64,000 nucleotides of DNA. Origin: Platycnemis pennipes (lineage: Eukaryota; Arthropoda; Insecta; Odonata; Platycnemididae). The translations under genes were made by a program, and so were the position numbers. Every line of letters starts with the position of its first letter. Within the stretch, counting starts at the first letter, position 1. This document shows, piece by piece, positions 38,170 to 51,324 of this stretch. The notes below the pieces were generated by a model. The model did not search any database. It was not told the DNA's origin and was given only the letters and a program-made list of their open reading frames with translations. The stretch spans positions 38,658,354-38,722,353 of the forward strand of contig OW121849.1 of the NCBI GenBank assembly GCA_933228895.1, given 5' to 3'.

Positions 38170-41100
38170 TCATAGCGTAGCAGCTCCACTACCTCCAGCC
38201 TGAACATTGAGATTCAACAATGCCTCTAGTCACACTCACCTAATAAAATTTATGTTCCCCATAAACCTAATACATACGCTTTTTCGAGGTGCGCTTCTTT
38301 CATTTGAAGAAATACGCGTGCATTTGAGTGAATTTTTTGCAGTCATATACAATCAGTCGAACGTTGGGTATTAATGTGAGTGGTTTGTTCGTTAAAAAGA
38401 AAACTTTCGAAAAAGCTGGTAAATATCTATTACCTTTACGCATAAAAAGAAGATGTTTCCTTTTACATTGCTTTCCCTTTTACTAAACCCATAATAGCAC
38501 TGGATAAAATGCTGTCCTTCCTCTTTCCGACACATTTTCTCTCTTATCTGGAGATTATGGTAATTCAATATGGATGTTTATCGTATTGAGACAGGTGGAG
38601 GTGAAAGTTGAGGCGAGCGGAAATTCCTAAACTTCGTTGATAGTTAACTGTAGAAGGGAAAAAAGTCGGGTTCAATTTCTTCTGAGGAGGAGGGAAGAAG
38701 AACGTGAGGGTGTGTGAGGGGAAGGAAAGTTAATATTTGGAAGATCAGCTCGAAGAAGTTCGAACTTTGAAGTTTGAGCTGTCATTTTCAACAGTTGGCT
38801 CCTTCTATATCTCATTTCAGAGAGCCCCACTTGACTCATCTCTGCTGAAAATTCCACAGCATTGCAGTCAACGAATAGAGGGGGTAAATTCAGCATTTTG
38901 AGTGAGCATAAAATGACAAGGAATAAACCGAATACGTGACTATATGTTTTTGCAAATTCCGGCCCTCAATATTTTCGCAGTGTTCGCGCCTTGGATGAGC
39001 CCGTTCAGATTCTCCCCGTAGTATCGTATTTTGCAGCTTAGTGCATTCCTCTCCCGTCGGCGTGAAGTCATTCGGATGATTTGTTGCCTTCATTTGAGGC
39101 GAAGATGTAATCATCGCCCGTACAACCATGCCGACACCCCAGCCGTCTCGGCCCCTCTCGATACAGTTGGGAATGATGGGAAATCATTCTTCTTGCGTCA
39201 CATGGAATTCCTAGTTCCCACACTCGAGTGGATACTCGCGCCGGGCGTAGAATCAATGACGCCGAATGAATAAATGAAATGGATATCATTCTTTTTGAGG
39301 GCCGAGGATGAAATATTGATGCTCCCACGCCTGCCGTAGAATATTTCTCAATCTCCTGGCCCCCTTTTCCTCGACTTTTCCCTCTTATGATGTGGCTTCG
39401 CATCCTCTTCTTCACTTTATCCAAAGATTTTCTACTTGTCTCCTGGTGTCCGCATCCAGGTCTGAAATGAAGAAGTGATATATTTTAATAAATTAATCAT
39501 TTTCTCATGCCTTTTGTGGTTTTAAATATTCCACTCATGGTGATTCAGGTAACTTCGTACTTTTCTCTTAATTCCATTGATTTGGATCTATGTTCTATTC
39601 CACTCACTTAGAATGCCGTATGGATTATTAATGCTTTAGTTAAAAAGCAGTGACATGCACTCACGCACGAAATATTTTGAGCCACCGCTCCCTAGAATGT
39701 AATATGCTTTGAGTTGACGTTCTATTGAACGGCTGATTGCATCATTTAAATATAAGTTATCTAACGTACACAAATGCAGCCTTCCACAAAATGTTTCGTT
39801 GAATCTAAACAGTCGTTATGTAACCTGGTCTTAATGAATGAGGCTATGAAACAGCTCTACGGTAATTTTTTTTCCTTATAAGTCCGCAGGATTTTCTGCC
39901 ATCCTCATTTTTATCCACCATTGCTAACTTGATTGATTTAATCCACACATAGCTCTCCTTCATTGCATCTCCAGTTTTATCACTCGTATTTCATAAGCAT
40001 TGCTGTCTTCATCAAAGGAAGAGAATAACAGATGAGGGTATTTGTGCCCTTAATGACGAATTAGTATGGTATTACTAGGGTTAATCGTTGGATGGGAGCT
40101 AAGTAGTGTTAGAAGTAAACCTGGCATCGGAATCAGCCTGCTCTTAAAGAAAGTCGCTTTGCTCTCTAAGGATGGAAGGCCTCCCATAAAGAACTCAATC
40201 AAGGCCTGGAATTCCAATGCATGTTTCCTCTATGATTCGAAGTGCACCATCGGAATCGGACAGGTCACAAAGTCAACCCGATCTCTCCGTTCATATAACG
40301 TCAACCAACACTCTTTCCAACCCACTTTCTCCTCATCCCCAGCCCATTTCAGGCAAGCTCTTCTAGCCTAGGAGAGCATTCTTCCTCCTCCATCAGAATT
40401 GTTTCCTTTCCTGATTATTGTTTTCCCTGAATACATGCCTATGCCTGTCTTTCTCTATAAAGGCACGCATCTCTTTTCCTCGTCTTCACCTCCGATATTT
40501 AGGGACTTTGCGGCCATTCGCCCTTCTTTCTTCGTCCATTTCTTCACTCTCCTCTTCTTCTCTTCCCCATCCTATTCTCTCAATCCCCTCCACCAATTCT
40601 TCTCTAACCTCTGCCCGGCCGCCGCCGACGCCGTTTCTTGAGAACGCGATCACATTCGCCTTCCTTACCCTTCCTTCCGTTTAGTCAACTTCGACATGGA
40701 AGAAAGGTTTATTTATTTTTATGTTATTTTGAGGACAAAGGCAGTTCATTATCTCTCCGGAAAATGCGTGGAGCTTTTCGTGTGTTTCTATAATAAATAC
40801 GATATGATGCTTACCCAGAAAGGCCGAAATTCCGTTTAAAAATTTTGTCTCAGTTTTTTCCTTATAAAAGTTCCCGAGAATCAATACTGGAGGTTCCGAG
40901 AAGGAAATTAGTTTTGAGGTTTATAAATTTTTATTTCTGGTTGAAGAGCTCAAATTCTAGTAGTAAAGGTGCAATGCGGTTAAAGTTTTAAAACATTTTT
41001 GTCAAAGTAAGCCAGCGCAAAATTTACAATGAAAACGGAATTTTAGATCGTTTGCCTGTATCAAGCTTCAAAGATGTCAAAATGATAGCCTCTCTCCTGT

Positions 41101-42350
41101 GAAAACCAAGAATAGATAATCCGATTTTGGCGTAAAGTGTGTTATAAAATTTATAGTAAATACCTCAAGATAGATAGAATGACATTGAACAAATCAGTCC
41201 CCTGCATATCACATTTTTTGTACTCTTTTAAAGTAAGATTATTTATGATAAGAATATATTGTTTCTAGGTAAACCACATTAAACCGCTTTGAATCATGCC
41301 TTCTCTTGAAAATAATCATTGAATATCTTTCTGAGTTTTGATTAAAGATACGTTATATTTTACTATAAAATGCACTACAATATACAAGTCACATAATTAA
41401 TATGAAGGGAATTGACGCTACGCTGATTATAAATATAATTATTACTAATTGATTCTCATTATTTTCTTCGTTTGTTTCACGAATGTTTTCAGTGAGCTTT
41501 GGAAATTTTGTTCATCAGCTAAAACTGACTGCGAAGTGGAGTAGTAAAATTTAATTAATTAAAATTGTTAGTAAAAGGAAATTGATATTTTTTCAATGCT
41601 TCGGTACCTGAAAAAATCTTGAATTATTTAATGATCAACACGACTAATTTTCAAGCTTAGCTCAATGGGGTAGAGATATACTGTTTTCAATGAGGCTTTG
41701 TATTTACCAAACATCTGACTCTGTAAAAATATTGTTGTATTCCATTTCTCTTTTGTTACCACCTTTTAGAACAGTAATAACAGTTGAGATCTGCTCTCCT
41801 TATTATTTTATGGCTGCAATACACTACAGGATGAATAATATATATTCCAAATTTTTATGAGCTTAGAACATTGATATAGGGAGGAGTAGGATGCCCTTCA
41901 TCTTCCAATCTCTTAATCATCCATATCATCTTGTTCACGATATCTGAGGCAAATTGTCTCTACACCACTCATATACCTTTGGCTCGTTGAAATACATGCT
42001 TCTCAATTTAAGTCCTAAATGCCGTATCCTCTGTAACAAGGATTGGAGACCCGAGTGCTTCTATCTCCTTGGCAAAGATTTCTAATGCCGTTGCTGAAGA
42101 TCTGTCTGGGCCGTTTGTAACAGTCGCGACTCCTTACGCATTCAATAAACTACCTCTTTTGAACTCCCATTTCTTGCAGTGTCTCTTCTATCTCCCTCGT
42201 TTCATGGGCGATTCGGGACTCGGCGGTAGTTGTTTGGCTTCTTCCAACAGAGTCAAGTGCCCCGTCTTGATTAACCACCTTCACATTTTCCCGTTTTTGG
42301 ACACGATCCATAGTGACATTTTACCGCGAGAGTAGTCAAACGGGAAGTTG
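38170..42350. other. Non-coding stretch
   Basis: A pyrimidine-rich island lies at about 40390-40690. Positions 38930-39430 are GC-richer with overlapping frames (80 codons +, 118 codons -) and no known motif. From 40700 to 41880 the DNA is AT-rich and featureless. Positions 41880-42340 are mildly GC-richer; neither strand gives a sustained frame that I can assign. Confidence 0.4.
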
Positions 42351-42356
42351 CTGTAA

Positions 42357-42403
42357 TTCTACGCAGTACCGTGCAAGCATCCCGTTGGGTGTGTGGCAGG
42401 GTG
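42357..42403 (+). repeat. Dispersed ATCTACATCTACAT repeat, partial copy d
   Basis: TTCTACGCAGTACCGTGCAA followed by GTGTGTGGCAGGGTGTG matches the middle and 3' part of copy a. The 5' ATCTACATCT is lost. Confidence 0.55.
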
Positions 42404-42879
42404 TGTTTTAAACACAACGTATTATCTTACTTAACTCAGAGAAAATTAGCATGTTTTTCGTAACTAGATTACGTATTTTATAGCTAGGTTAATACATTCA
42501 CCTAAGAAATAAAGCAGTTTCACGCACCAGATAGCGTCTAATTTTTAACTATCATCACGAGCGACAGGCACTACACAAATCTTTCACTAACATTTTATTG
42601 TGTTTCAGACGTAGTTGCAACAATAGATACGGCTATGAATGATAAAAATCGTACCAATTTAAATAGTTTTATCAATAGAAAAATCGAATTCAGACCTTTT
42701 TCAAATCTATCTTAGGATTGATGAGTGTTGATATTGGTGGCAATTGTTTGGCTGTCTAGTAGAATAATTTTTGTACACTTAGAATTCTAATCTGGCATAT
42801 TAAAAAGTCGAAAAATATAAATAATAATCGTGTTTTATACAGCGGCAAGCTTCACAAGGGTAAAAGATACATGGTTTTT

Positions 42880-42965
42880 TTCTGCACCTGATGATGCCCT
42901 AACGGGTGAAACCTGGGTTGCACTTCATAAAATTTTATGTGGAATTTTACAAAGTATTTTTTAGC
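42880..42965 (+). mobile_element. Hammerhead-like CTGATGA...GAAAC repeat fragment
   Basis: CTGATGA at 42888-42894 is followed by a GCCC/GGGT stem (42896-42899 with 42904-42907) and GAAAC at 42908-42912, the layout of a hammerhead ribozyme core. One extra base before stem II and a poor stem I argue against activity. The same strings occur in Penelope-like and related repeats. I call only a probable repeat fragment, family uncertain. Confidence 0.33.
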
Positions 42966-42969
42966 CTTG

Positions 42970-45060
42970 TGACATGGATAGGTTCCGTAGACTATCGCCT
43001 TCCACAGTGAAGTTTATCAGCTACTATATCTATAATTTTTCCCTGTGAAAAAAAAATTAAACCCCTTAGTCTTACTGTATCTCTTGTTTTCCCTTTATGA
43101 ATTAACCAACCATAGTGCGTTGGCGTTATACTCGTAAAGTGCGCCTCTGAAAGTGCTCCTAACACCTCTCTCCGCTAAGCCAGCCGCAGAGAGACGTAAA
43201 TTTTCACTCTCCACCATGCATGTTATCGCCCCGCATCCCCGAGACCACGTCCCTCCATTTCCTCTGCCATCTCTTTCACTCTCTCTCTGCTTATTCCTTC
43301 TCTCTTTCCCTTTCTTCATCCTCTCAATCTTTCCTCCTCATCCCGGTCTTGTTCCCCGGCATATTTGCGTCACTTTCCCTCGACGTTCAGCCTTCCCTTC
43401 CGGCTCTCCTTTTATAATGAGGGCTTATCTTCTTAGATACGGGGGGGAGGGGATCTTATTTCCTTGTGCCGTTTGCGGACCTTCATTAAGGGAAGTTAAA
43501 TGCCATATTAAGGGCGTAGAGTTTTATTTTAGAGCGGAGCGTAATGAGAGCTGGGTCGTGACCACACCCCCTGCATCGCGATCATAACTTATGGTTGTGA
43601 CGCCCTCGCCATGTTTCTTTTTCTCTCTCGAGTGGAATGTGAATCGTGCGTGCCGAGAAAAACTCAATTAGAGAAACACTAAATTTGACCAGGTGAGAGT
43701 AAATCCACCGCGTAAAATCTCCAAATAATGGTCCATATTAACTATGATTATGGTGTGGGGTGCTGTCATTATCGAGTATTATGGTCAGCATTTGCCGTAA
43801 AATATTTTGAAACGATCATTCACCTTGGCGCTGAATTCCTACCTACCTGTTTGTCATCCGCCAGACCTCCAAGTGTGATTCAGAGGGAAATTGTGAGAGG
43901 GCAGGGAATTCCCATGATGCGGTCTCTTCTTCGATTACCCTAGTGGTGCCATTGGCAAAGGTTATCTCACTGCTGTTAATTTTGACGATTTCTGTAATAA
44001 TGTTTTACTCACTATGTACATACATATCTTTGTAAGTTACATGTCGATAAATAATTAATTACATTGCACTCAAGGTACCAATATTTTACATTGAATTTCA
44101 ACTTGAAACCTTCATGGTATTAGTGGAACTCGTTTCCTTACTAACTTGACAAACTTCGTTAAATAAACGATGTTTTAATAGCGCTCAAATTAACTCAATT
44201 TACTTTTATTTATTTTTGATACAGAATTTTCGTGCGTTTTTTATATTTTCTTTGAGTTTATGCCGTCACTATGATCTATATTCTCGCATTTTGTCTGGAT
44301 TTTTTGCTAATGATTCAACTTTGACCGTACGTTCGGCAACCTATTATCCCCTCTTCTTACTAAGACTCAGGTGACAGCTAATTAAAAAAATTAAACCTCC
44401 TTTTCATCTAGCCTTTCTGCAAACTAGGTTGCTGCTGCTAGTGGAGAAGGATGGTTTGCTCAGTGTTTTGTTCAGACCTCAGTTAACTTCCATTTAGCCT
44501 TACGTTATACTTAAAGTAATGTACCAAATGAGATTTTTGATTACTATTTGTCAATAATCAATATTTTTACGAACGATAGGCAAGAGAGAATAAATTAAAC
44601 TTTTTCCCGACTATCCTCAAACTGTATAGGCTTAAAATTAATGAAATAGGAAGCAAAGTATATTCACCTCTACTTGTTATACTGTAATTCTACTATACCT
44701 CTACTGCTACCTCTACTTGTTGACTCTCAGGATTTCCTCTGCGATTCGGAAATGTAGCCACAATGGTTGTATTTGAAACAACATGTCCTATACAAGAACA
44801 AGGGCCATAAAATTGAATAATATGTTCCAGAAATCCTGAAGGAGAAAGAACACGCAATTTTTAAATAAAATAGCGTTTCCCGCGTTCCAGTTAGCTAACA
44901 ATAAACGTGTGCAAATAACTGCCTTATTATCTGTGACGGTTGATCCCTTTCTGCTAAAATATCTTACACTCAAGAACTGAGTTCATTTTTGGTATATCAC
45001 TCAAAAATTGTGATATGTCGCATACTTATTAATGATGTTTGTGAATATTTTACTCAAGGG
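42970..45060. other. Non-coding stretch upstream of the semaphorin exon
   Basis: A pyrimidine-rich island lies at about 43150-43420, partly overlapped by a 144-codon low-complexity + frame. The rest is AT-rich. No upstream semaphorin exon (signal peptide and N-terminus) was recognised here. Confidence 0.42.
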
Positions 45061-45076
45061 TTATATTTTCTTTCAG

Positions 45077-45164
45077 ACCATGTTCGAGAATTCAGCTGCG
45101 GAAAGATGTACTACCGGACGTTCTATCTTGATGAGAAACGAGACACGCTCTACGTCGGCGCAAT
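45077..45164 (+). CDS. Sema2a: Class-2 semaphorin, one internal exon (start of Sema domain)
   Basis: An 88-bp internal exon. It follows a T-rich tract and CAG acceptor (ends 45076) and precedes a GTAAGT donor (45165-45170). Two bases complete a split codon, then 28 codons read HVREFSCGKMYYRTFYLDEK followed by RDTLYVGA, and the last two bases (AT) need G from the next exon to give Met. This matches the N-terminal edge of the Sema domain of insect class-2 semaphorins (…REFxCGKxYYRTF…LYVGAM…), secreted ligands for plexin B in axon guidance. If the previous exon supplies G, the split codon is Asp, as in the fly protein. The seven-bladed beta-propeller, PSI and Ig parts must lie in other exons, none of which I recognise here. 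Sema2a and Sema2b cannot be separated from one exon. The gene is transcribed on +. Confidence 0.93.
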
Positions 45165-48100
45165 GTAAGTACAATTTGGATAAGATATATTAGGGCTGTA
45201 TTCCGAGGACAGCTTAATAGAATTAGAAATGAATAAACCTGATGCATTTTCACAAGAGACAGTCTTTCAGAGTGGAGTAATTACAGCCCAAGAATTACTT
45301 CCTCAATCAGGTCTTTAAGAGGTGTGAATTTAATACATATTTTACCCTCCTCTCCCAGAAGTTACTTTTTTCCATAGTATTTGTTTGACATCAATCGTTA
45401 AAAAGTCGTTACTACTTATCCAAATATACAAACAGAATTTTTTCAACATTTCATTGCAGTATAATAAATCCTAGTCTCTTATTGCTTAGAGTAAAAAAAT
45501 AATGTTTTTCATGCCTTTAGATTGAGTTTTTTTGTTTCTGACAAGTTTTTCTAAGTTTCACGGGTAACGAAAACCAAAATACGGAGTAAAATATTTCTCT
45601 GCTCAATGAGCGATACTATTAATTATGTGTTGATTAAAAAAGGACCGTATTATGTTCGTGGATATGTTAAGATTTGAGACGTGATCGCCGATTATGAATC
45701 AAGTTGTACTAGTTCTTTCTATCGTGAAAGTTGTGTTTGGAATAGTTGAAGGAGTTCTATTAATTTTTATTTTTCGCCTCAAGGATCACATAATGTTCTT
45801 TAGTATTTTACTTCGAGTAGTGAAAGTGGCTGTGTAAAATTGCCACCTACTCTCCACTGTTGTCCAAAGTTTCAAATTTCTATAGCCAGTGGATAAAAGT
45901 GAACCTAATTTTGAACGCCAAGTGATTTTAGGTAGAAATATATCCTTACCAATAACCAGCTGTTTTCATTTCCCCTCTCTCTGTAAATGTGTTTACTCTT
46001 GGGCTGGTCGTGAAAAATGGATATGCATGCGCTGGTAAAATCCTGAGGGCTCATAAGCAGCCCTCTTCTTAGGGGGAAACTTCCTTTCTTATCTCATTGG
46101 CTCCAACATCCGCGATATCAGCCCCCTGCATTGAGATTATGCACATTGAATTTGTTTACGCAGTAAGAAATTATGTCAAGAGCTTAATTGGCCTTAAAAT
46201 CGGATAGCAAACAAATATTTGAAGTGGAGAAGAAAACAATGAATAAATTGGATGGGCCATGATATAGTCACGCGTTTATATTTTAATGGACAATTTACTG
46301 TAGCTGTAGGCACATCAAACGAAGTAAAAGCTGATCAAGGGCGCTCAGTTTTGCTTTGCAAGGCATCGGTTTAGCAGCCTGTGAATTAAAAATACTATTA
46401 AGGAGTACAGGATGAGCATAATTTAAATTTAGGAATTCCTGAGGGTCAGTTGGAGGAATAAAAGAATCAGAGAGGAGAATCCTAAGTTAATACCATAAAA
46501 GTCGTTAAAGACAGCAGTTTGGGGTGACGGCGATTTTACTTTTCCAGGAATTGTTAAGAGAGATATTAGAGAGATGTTTGTTGTAACTACGACAGCAATT
46601 TTCATCTTCTGCAAAAAATGTCGAAATAAAAACTTTTAGTGTCCCTCATACGAAGAATTGATCTCCGATGTAAGTGATGAGTACTAAGTTACGTTGCTTG
46701 TGGCATGGATCGGTTGAGTTTTTTGGCTTTAACACGTGCTCCAAATGGGTATGCAACCTGTCTTCTCTTGAGTGTCCCTTCACATCGCTGGGTGCCTCGT
46801 TCTTCTTCCCTCTTTCTTCCCACCACCACCCTTCCTTCCCCTCGTGCCTTAGTATTTTTTGTTCTTCCTACGACTCCTCCCCTCCTTCGTACGGTCTTTT
46901 CATAGTTTCCATTAGTGCGCTACCTCCGCTTGCGTAAGTTGTTTGAACAGCTTCCTCCATCGCTACTTTTTCACTCGTTTCGCCGCCTCCTTCCCCCGTC
47001 TTCTTTACCTTCCATTTCCCATCGCCCTCCCTCCTCGTCGATGACTCTCCGCACTCTCCAAAGGCTAAGACGCCCTTCTCACGCCTCCCCGATTTTTCCC
47101 CCAACCCCTAGCTTCTCCCGCCATCTTAACCGTCAGAAATCCCTTCTTGATTTCCCTCCCGACCCTCCCATGCCGTATCCTTTGGGATTATTTTCGTAGC
47201 GAAAATCAAGAAGAACAAACGAGATCCCCGCTTGGTTGCACTTGGCTCCTTCTCCTTGCAGCAGATATATTCCCCTTTCCCTCTCCGTCGTCTTCCTCCC
47301 CTTCAAGAAAAACCGCACGCCCCCCTCTTCTTCTCTCCGTGTTGAATGTAGTCGTGTAATGGTTCCATTCAGGAACCCTGGTGTATTCTTCCCTCTTCCC
47401 CATTCCCTTCCGTCCGTCTCCTATGCGTTCCGATGCGTCTCCCCAAGTTTTTTCTTCCGTCGTCGCAGAACCGACTCCTCCCTGGCGACACCCCTTTATG
47501 AAAGTCATCGACGGTTCTTGCCTCGCCAGGTGTGCGTGGATGAGTCCTTGCGGGAAATCGAAACAAGAACTGGAGATGCGGGGGTGGTCAAATTTCTGTC
47601 GTTAAGGGATTCCATGCCTTGGAATGGAAATCTCATTCGTAGTTACTCGGGGGATGAGACTAATGGGAATGGGAGTCCAAATTCTCTTTCCGCCACACAA
47701 CCTACCCCTTGGAAAATGTTTTGGCATGGGAGTAGCGGGAGATGAAATGAATATCTTGACTTTTCTGTTCGGCAATTGGCTCGGCTATGTGGGGGAAATC
47801 GGTTAAAATTTGGGAAAATCTTAGAAAAGTCAAAAGTGACAAAGTAGATGACATTAAAAGAGCTTTAAAATTGAAAGGAAATAGCCAGTTTTAACATAAT
47901 GTTGTTGTTTAGTTGGTTTTGGAGCCAAATATAAATTACCACTCCACCTTAAGACTAAGGTAAGTTTGATTATAAAAAATCTATGAAAACAGTTATAATT
48001 TAACGATAGAGATTGATATTTTTGTGAGTATCCAACAATCTTACGGAAGGCAGGCATGAAAGGAATAAAACCTTCCAACTAAAGGAAATAGTTCAGCATT

Positions 48101-50675
48101 TGTCATGAAATACTTTGTGCGGAGTGCGTTTTCAAATTAGTGTGCTTATGAGATTTCGCTTCAAGTTCAATTTTTTTTTAGAAATTAGTGTTTGAGAGTG
48201 AATCAGCAGGGCCATATATAACTCTTGGTTGTTATATGTAGCGACTCCAAAACTTTTGTCAATTTTTCTTTCCCTGGCGGTGTTCACAAAACCCAGGAGG
48301 AATGTGATGAAATTGAAACAAACTTGCGCCCATTGTGTACATTTTTAAGAGACCCTTCAAAAAAGTTGACGCGGATTAGATAAATGCCGCTCTCAGGCCT
48401 CATTGTTGATTATCCCCCATTTCCCTCGCTTTGAAATTAATTTACGTAGATACTCGTGGAACAAATTTCATGCCTGAAGCTTTCCCCTTTTCTCTCTCTC
48501 TCTCCCACTCCCTCTCTTTTTTTTTCTTGTCTCTCGATGTTTTTTTCCACGCCCTCAGAGTCAGCAAATTTTCCGGCAACATGGCAGGCCGAGAGATGTT
48601 AAAAATGTATTTTGACGCTTTTTGCCGTTCAATTTTCGCATTAAAATAAATGAGGCGAGGAACACGGCGGCGGGAGGGAGGAAATTCAGTGGGGAGGACG
48701 GGTGATGGAGGGAAGGAAAGGGCAGAGTTGAGAAGGGCACAGTGGTGCTTTCGACCGTGGGAAATTCGACTAATAGCCATTTGTAGTCAAATGAACTTAC
48801 GCCTAAAATCTTACTTGGATTTCTAAGATGAATCTTCTAGAAGCAGCTACATTATTATTGGTATTTTTACTATGGAATTAACGTTTTAACGAGCATTCAT
48901 TCAGTTCTAGATTCCCTTTTCTCTCACAAATCACTTCACCCTTTAATTTTTTCACTACTTATCATCCACTTCGAATCTTCAATCCTTATCTCCCTCATTT
49001 TTTTGTTCCTTTTACGTTTCCTTTTATTTATGCGGACTTTTAACTATTTTAGGTATGCGTAACGATTAAGGTTGAGGAACACGTTGCGGATAAATAATGC
49101 TCTTTTTTTTAAGAAACGGATACTTGATCAAAATGAAGGAGGATGTAGTATATCCCACAGATGACTCCCTTATATAGGTTGAATTAATATTCGGTAAACC
49201 GCAGGTCATGTCAGTCTCGTTGGTTTTGAAACTGATGGAGATGTAAGGGTTGATCGTAATCAATTCCGTGTTAAAATTAAATGAAGGGTTATCTGTTGGA
49301 ACGTCTTCTTGTAGTATCAATTGTAAATGATTTGTGATTTCTGAATAGCGTGCCATGGGAGTGTGAGATTATATGATGTGGCAGGGAAAGGTGGTGGTGC
49401 GCGGTGTCTGTGGTGCTCGAGAATAGCGTCAGCTCGCTTCCCTATCATGCTCCAAAACTCTGCCCTTCGTGCCTTTGGATTGGCAATAAAGAAACCCCAA
49501 GTGAATACGCAACCATCCACCCTCTCAAACCCCCGTTTCGTCTTCTCTTCCACACCACCCTCCCAACCTCGTCGTTCTGACAGACAGACAGACGGGCGGA
49601 CGGACGGACGGTCTACCATCCGTATGCAGTCAGTCCCCTCCCAACCAATCCCACGTGCCTTCCGCCCCCCCACCCAGCCAAGCGTGCGCTTTTCCCGCCC
49701 CCTCCTCCCTTCTCCCTTTCTTCTTAGGGCTGTAAAAAAATGGAAACCCGCTCGTGCCACCCCCGAAACCATCCTCTCCCCTCCCTCGTACACCACCGGG
49801 CCATTACCATACAACTCTCCCCCCTCCCAGCCAGCCCACCGTGGGTCTCCTTCCCGCCCTCTTGTGTCTCTCCGCCCCCTCTTCCCACCAACCGTGAAAT
49901 CCTTGGCTCCATCTTCATCCTCCCCCTTCTCCCACTCCCAAAACTCTCTCTCTCTCTCTCTCTTCCCCCTTGTTTCCGTGTCCGTGGCCGCACCCTCAGT
50001 CATTTAGCGCCGCGTGGATGAGAGAAGGCATCGCTTGGAGTGAAGTTTCTCTAGTGTTCCCACTCCACCCCCTCCCCCAACGCTTACATCCCTCTCCATC
50101 ATCTTCCCCCCGCCATCCTTCAGGAAACTCATGATATATTCCGATGCCTCGCTGGTGGTGTGGGAAGATCATGTAATATTTTGCTCAGCGATATTATTTC
50201 CGAAATTTCTTCAAATGCCCTCTAGAATAATATATTTTCCCGGCCTCGTTTCGGGGAGTTTCATCATGAAAAACGTGTTTTATTGCAGAGGGAATTATTT
50301 TGAACTCATTATTTGAACAATTGTTTTTAGCAGTAGCATGTTCAAATGCCTCCATAACATGAGCAATTCTTCGCTACTAGATTCCTTTGCAGTTCTAGAT
50401 ATCGTAGGTAAATTGTAGCAAAGGAGGATGCGTTTATTTGTGCGGATAAACAGGGACTCGCTAATGCTAATTACGTATGAGGATGAAAGTGAGCACGAAT
50501 GAGATTAGTTTTATATTGTATTTTTGATATTAAACGCTACTTGAAGCGAGCGCAGAATGAGTTAAAACTACATGTGCGTCGTGGTATAGTATAGTGCTGA
50601 AACACGGTGATTAAAAAAGGGGATAAAAATGGACATTCAGTTCTTGAGATGTGGGTTTGGAGAAGGAAGGATAAG
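45165..50675. other. Probable semaphorin intron with two pyrimidine-rich islands
   Basis: C+T-rich blocks lie at about 46740-47520 and 49500-50120, with a shorter CT microsatellite around 48494-48530. The 228-codon - frame (49317-50003) and 214-codon + frame (49363-50007) lie across the same island and mirror each other's composition. A GACA/GACG microsatellite occurs at 49578-49612 and a (CT)n run at 49945-49962. A solo CTTAAG-type motif lies at 47935-47953. The next semaphorin exon was not found. Confidence 0.45.
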
Positions 50676-50680
50676 ATAGG

Positions 50681-50762
50681 ATAAGTTTATTTACTCTGGG
50701 ACTATATAATCCCATGGAGCACAAGTACATGACAATTTACATTTATTTATATTTTAAGCTGC
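50681..50762 (+). repeat. Dispersed hairpin repeat, copy 1
   Basis: ATAAGTTTATTTACTCTGGG, then ACTATATAATCCCATGGAGC, then ACAAGTACATGACAATTTAC. It aligns over about 80 bp with the reverse complement of 55392-55471. The centre can fold (TACTC/GAG outer arm, TGGGA/TCCCA inner arm). Confidence 0.75.
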
Positions 50763-51320
50763 TGATTATATCTACAAAAATAACGTGTGGTAGTAGCTAC
50801 ATAATGACATACAGGAGACATAATATTAGAGATTGGTATTATCTCTGTAAAAGTTACATAAAAAGATTAAAGACATAATACTTACAATTATTTATCTAAA
50901 CAGCCACTAATATTACATAATTTACAAAAAATATAACAAAGAATTAAGTAAATATTACATTTTATATACTAATATTTAGAGCATAAATACTGTCTGAAGG
51001 ATATCGTAAGTTGGGTAGAGGGAAAGGTGAAAGGGGAATTGCTAGGGATGGTAGCATAGGAAATTTAGATGGTTGAGCATATTGAGAGGAGGCATAATGA
51101 GTGGATGGAATGGGTAATGAGAAGAGATTATGTTTTGAAGGACGTCATGGGGGGAAGAAAGTTTTGCTAACGGGGTATAGGGAGGAGAATAACGCGCACT
51201 TTGGCAGGATAGATGAGAGCTTGGAAGTGTGCGAAATAACTAGAGAGGAGAATCGTGTGAAAGATGGGTTGGGCTGGAGGAATTTCTATGCCTATCTAAA
51301 TCTACCCTAACCGGTCGGAA
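50763..51320. other. Non-coding stretch
   Basis: AT-rich to 51000, probably still part of the repeat to which copy 1 belongs. Positions 51000-51310 are A/G-rich with a 69-codon + frame that I cannot assign. Confidence 0.4.
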
Positions 51321-51324
51321 TTTA

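Noticed and set aside
42069..42335. An 88-codon + frame in a GC-richer patch
   Set aside because: No motif, signal peptide or splice context matched the missing semaphorin first exon, and the opposite strand gives equally uninformative frames.
49317..50007. Long opposite-strand open frames (228 and 214 codons)
   Set aside because: They mirror each other across a C+T-rich low-complexity island. The Pro/Ser versus Gly/Arg composition follows the DNA bias.
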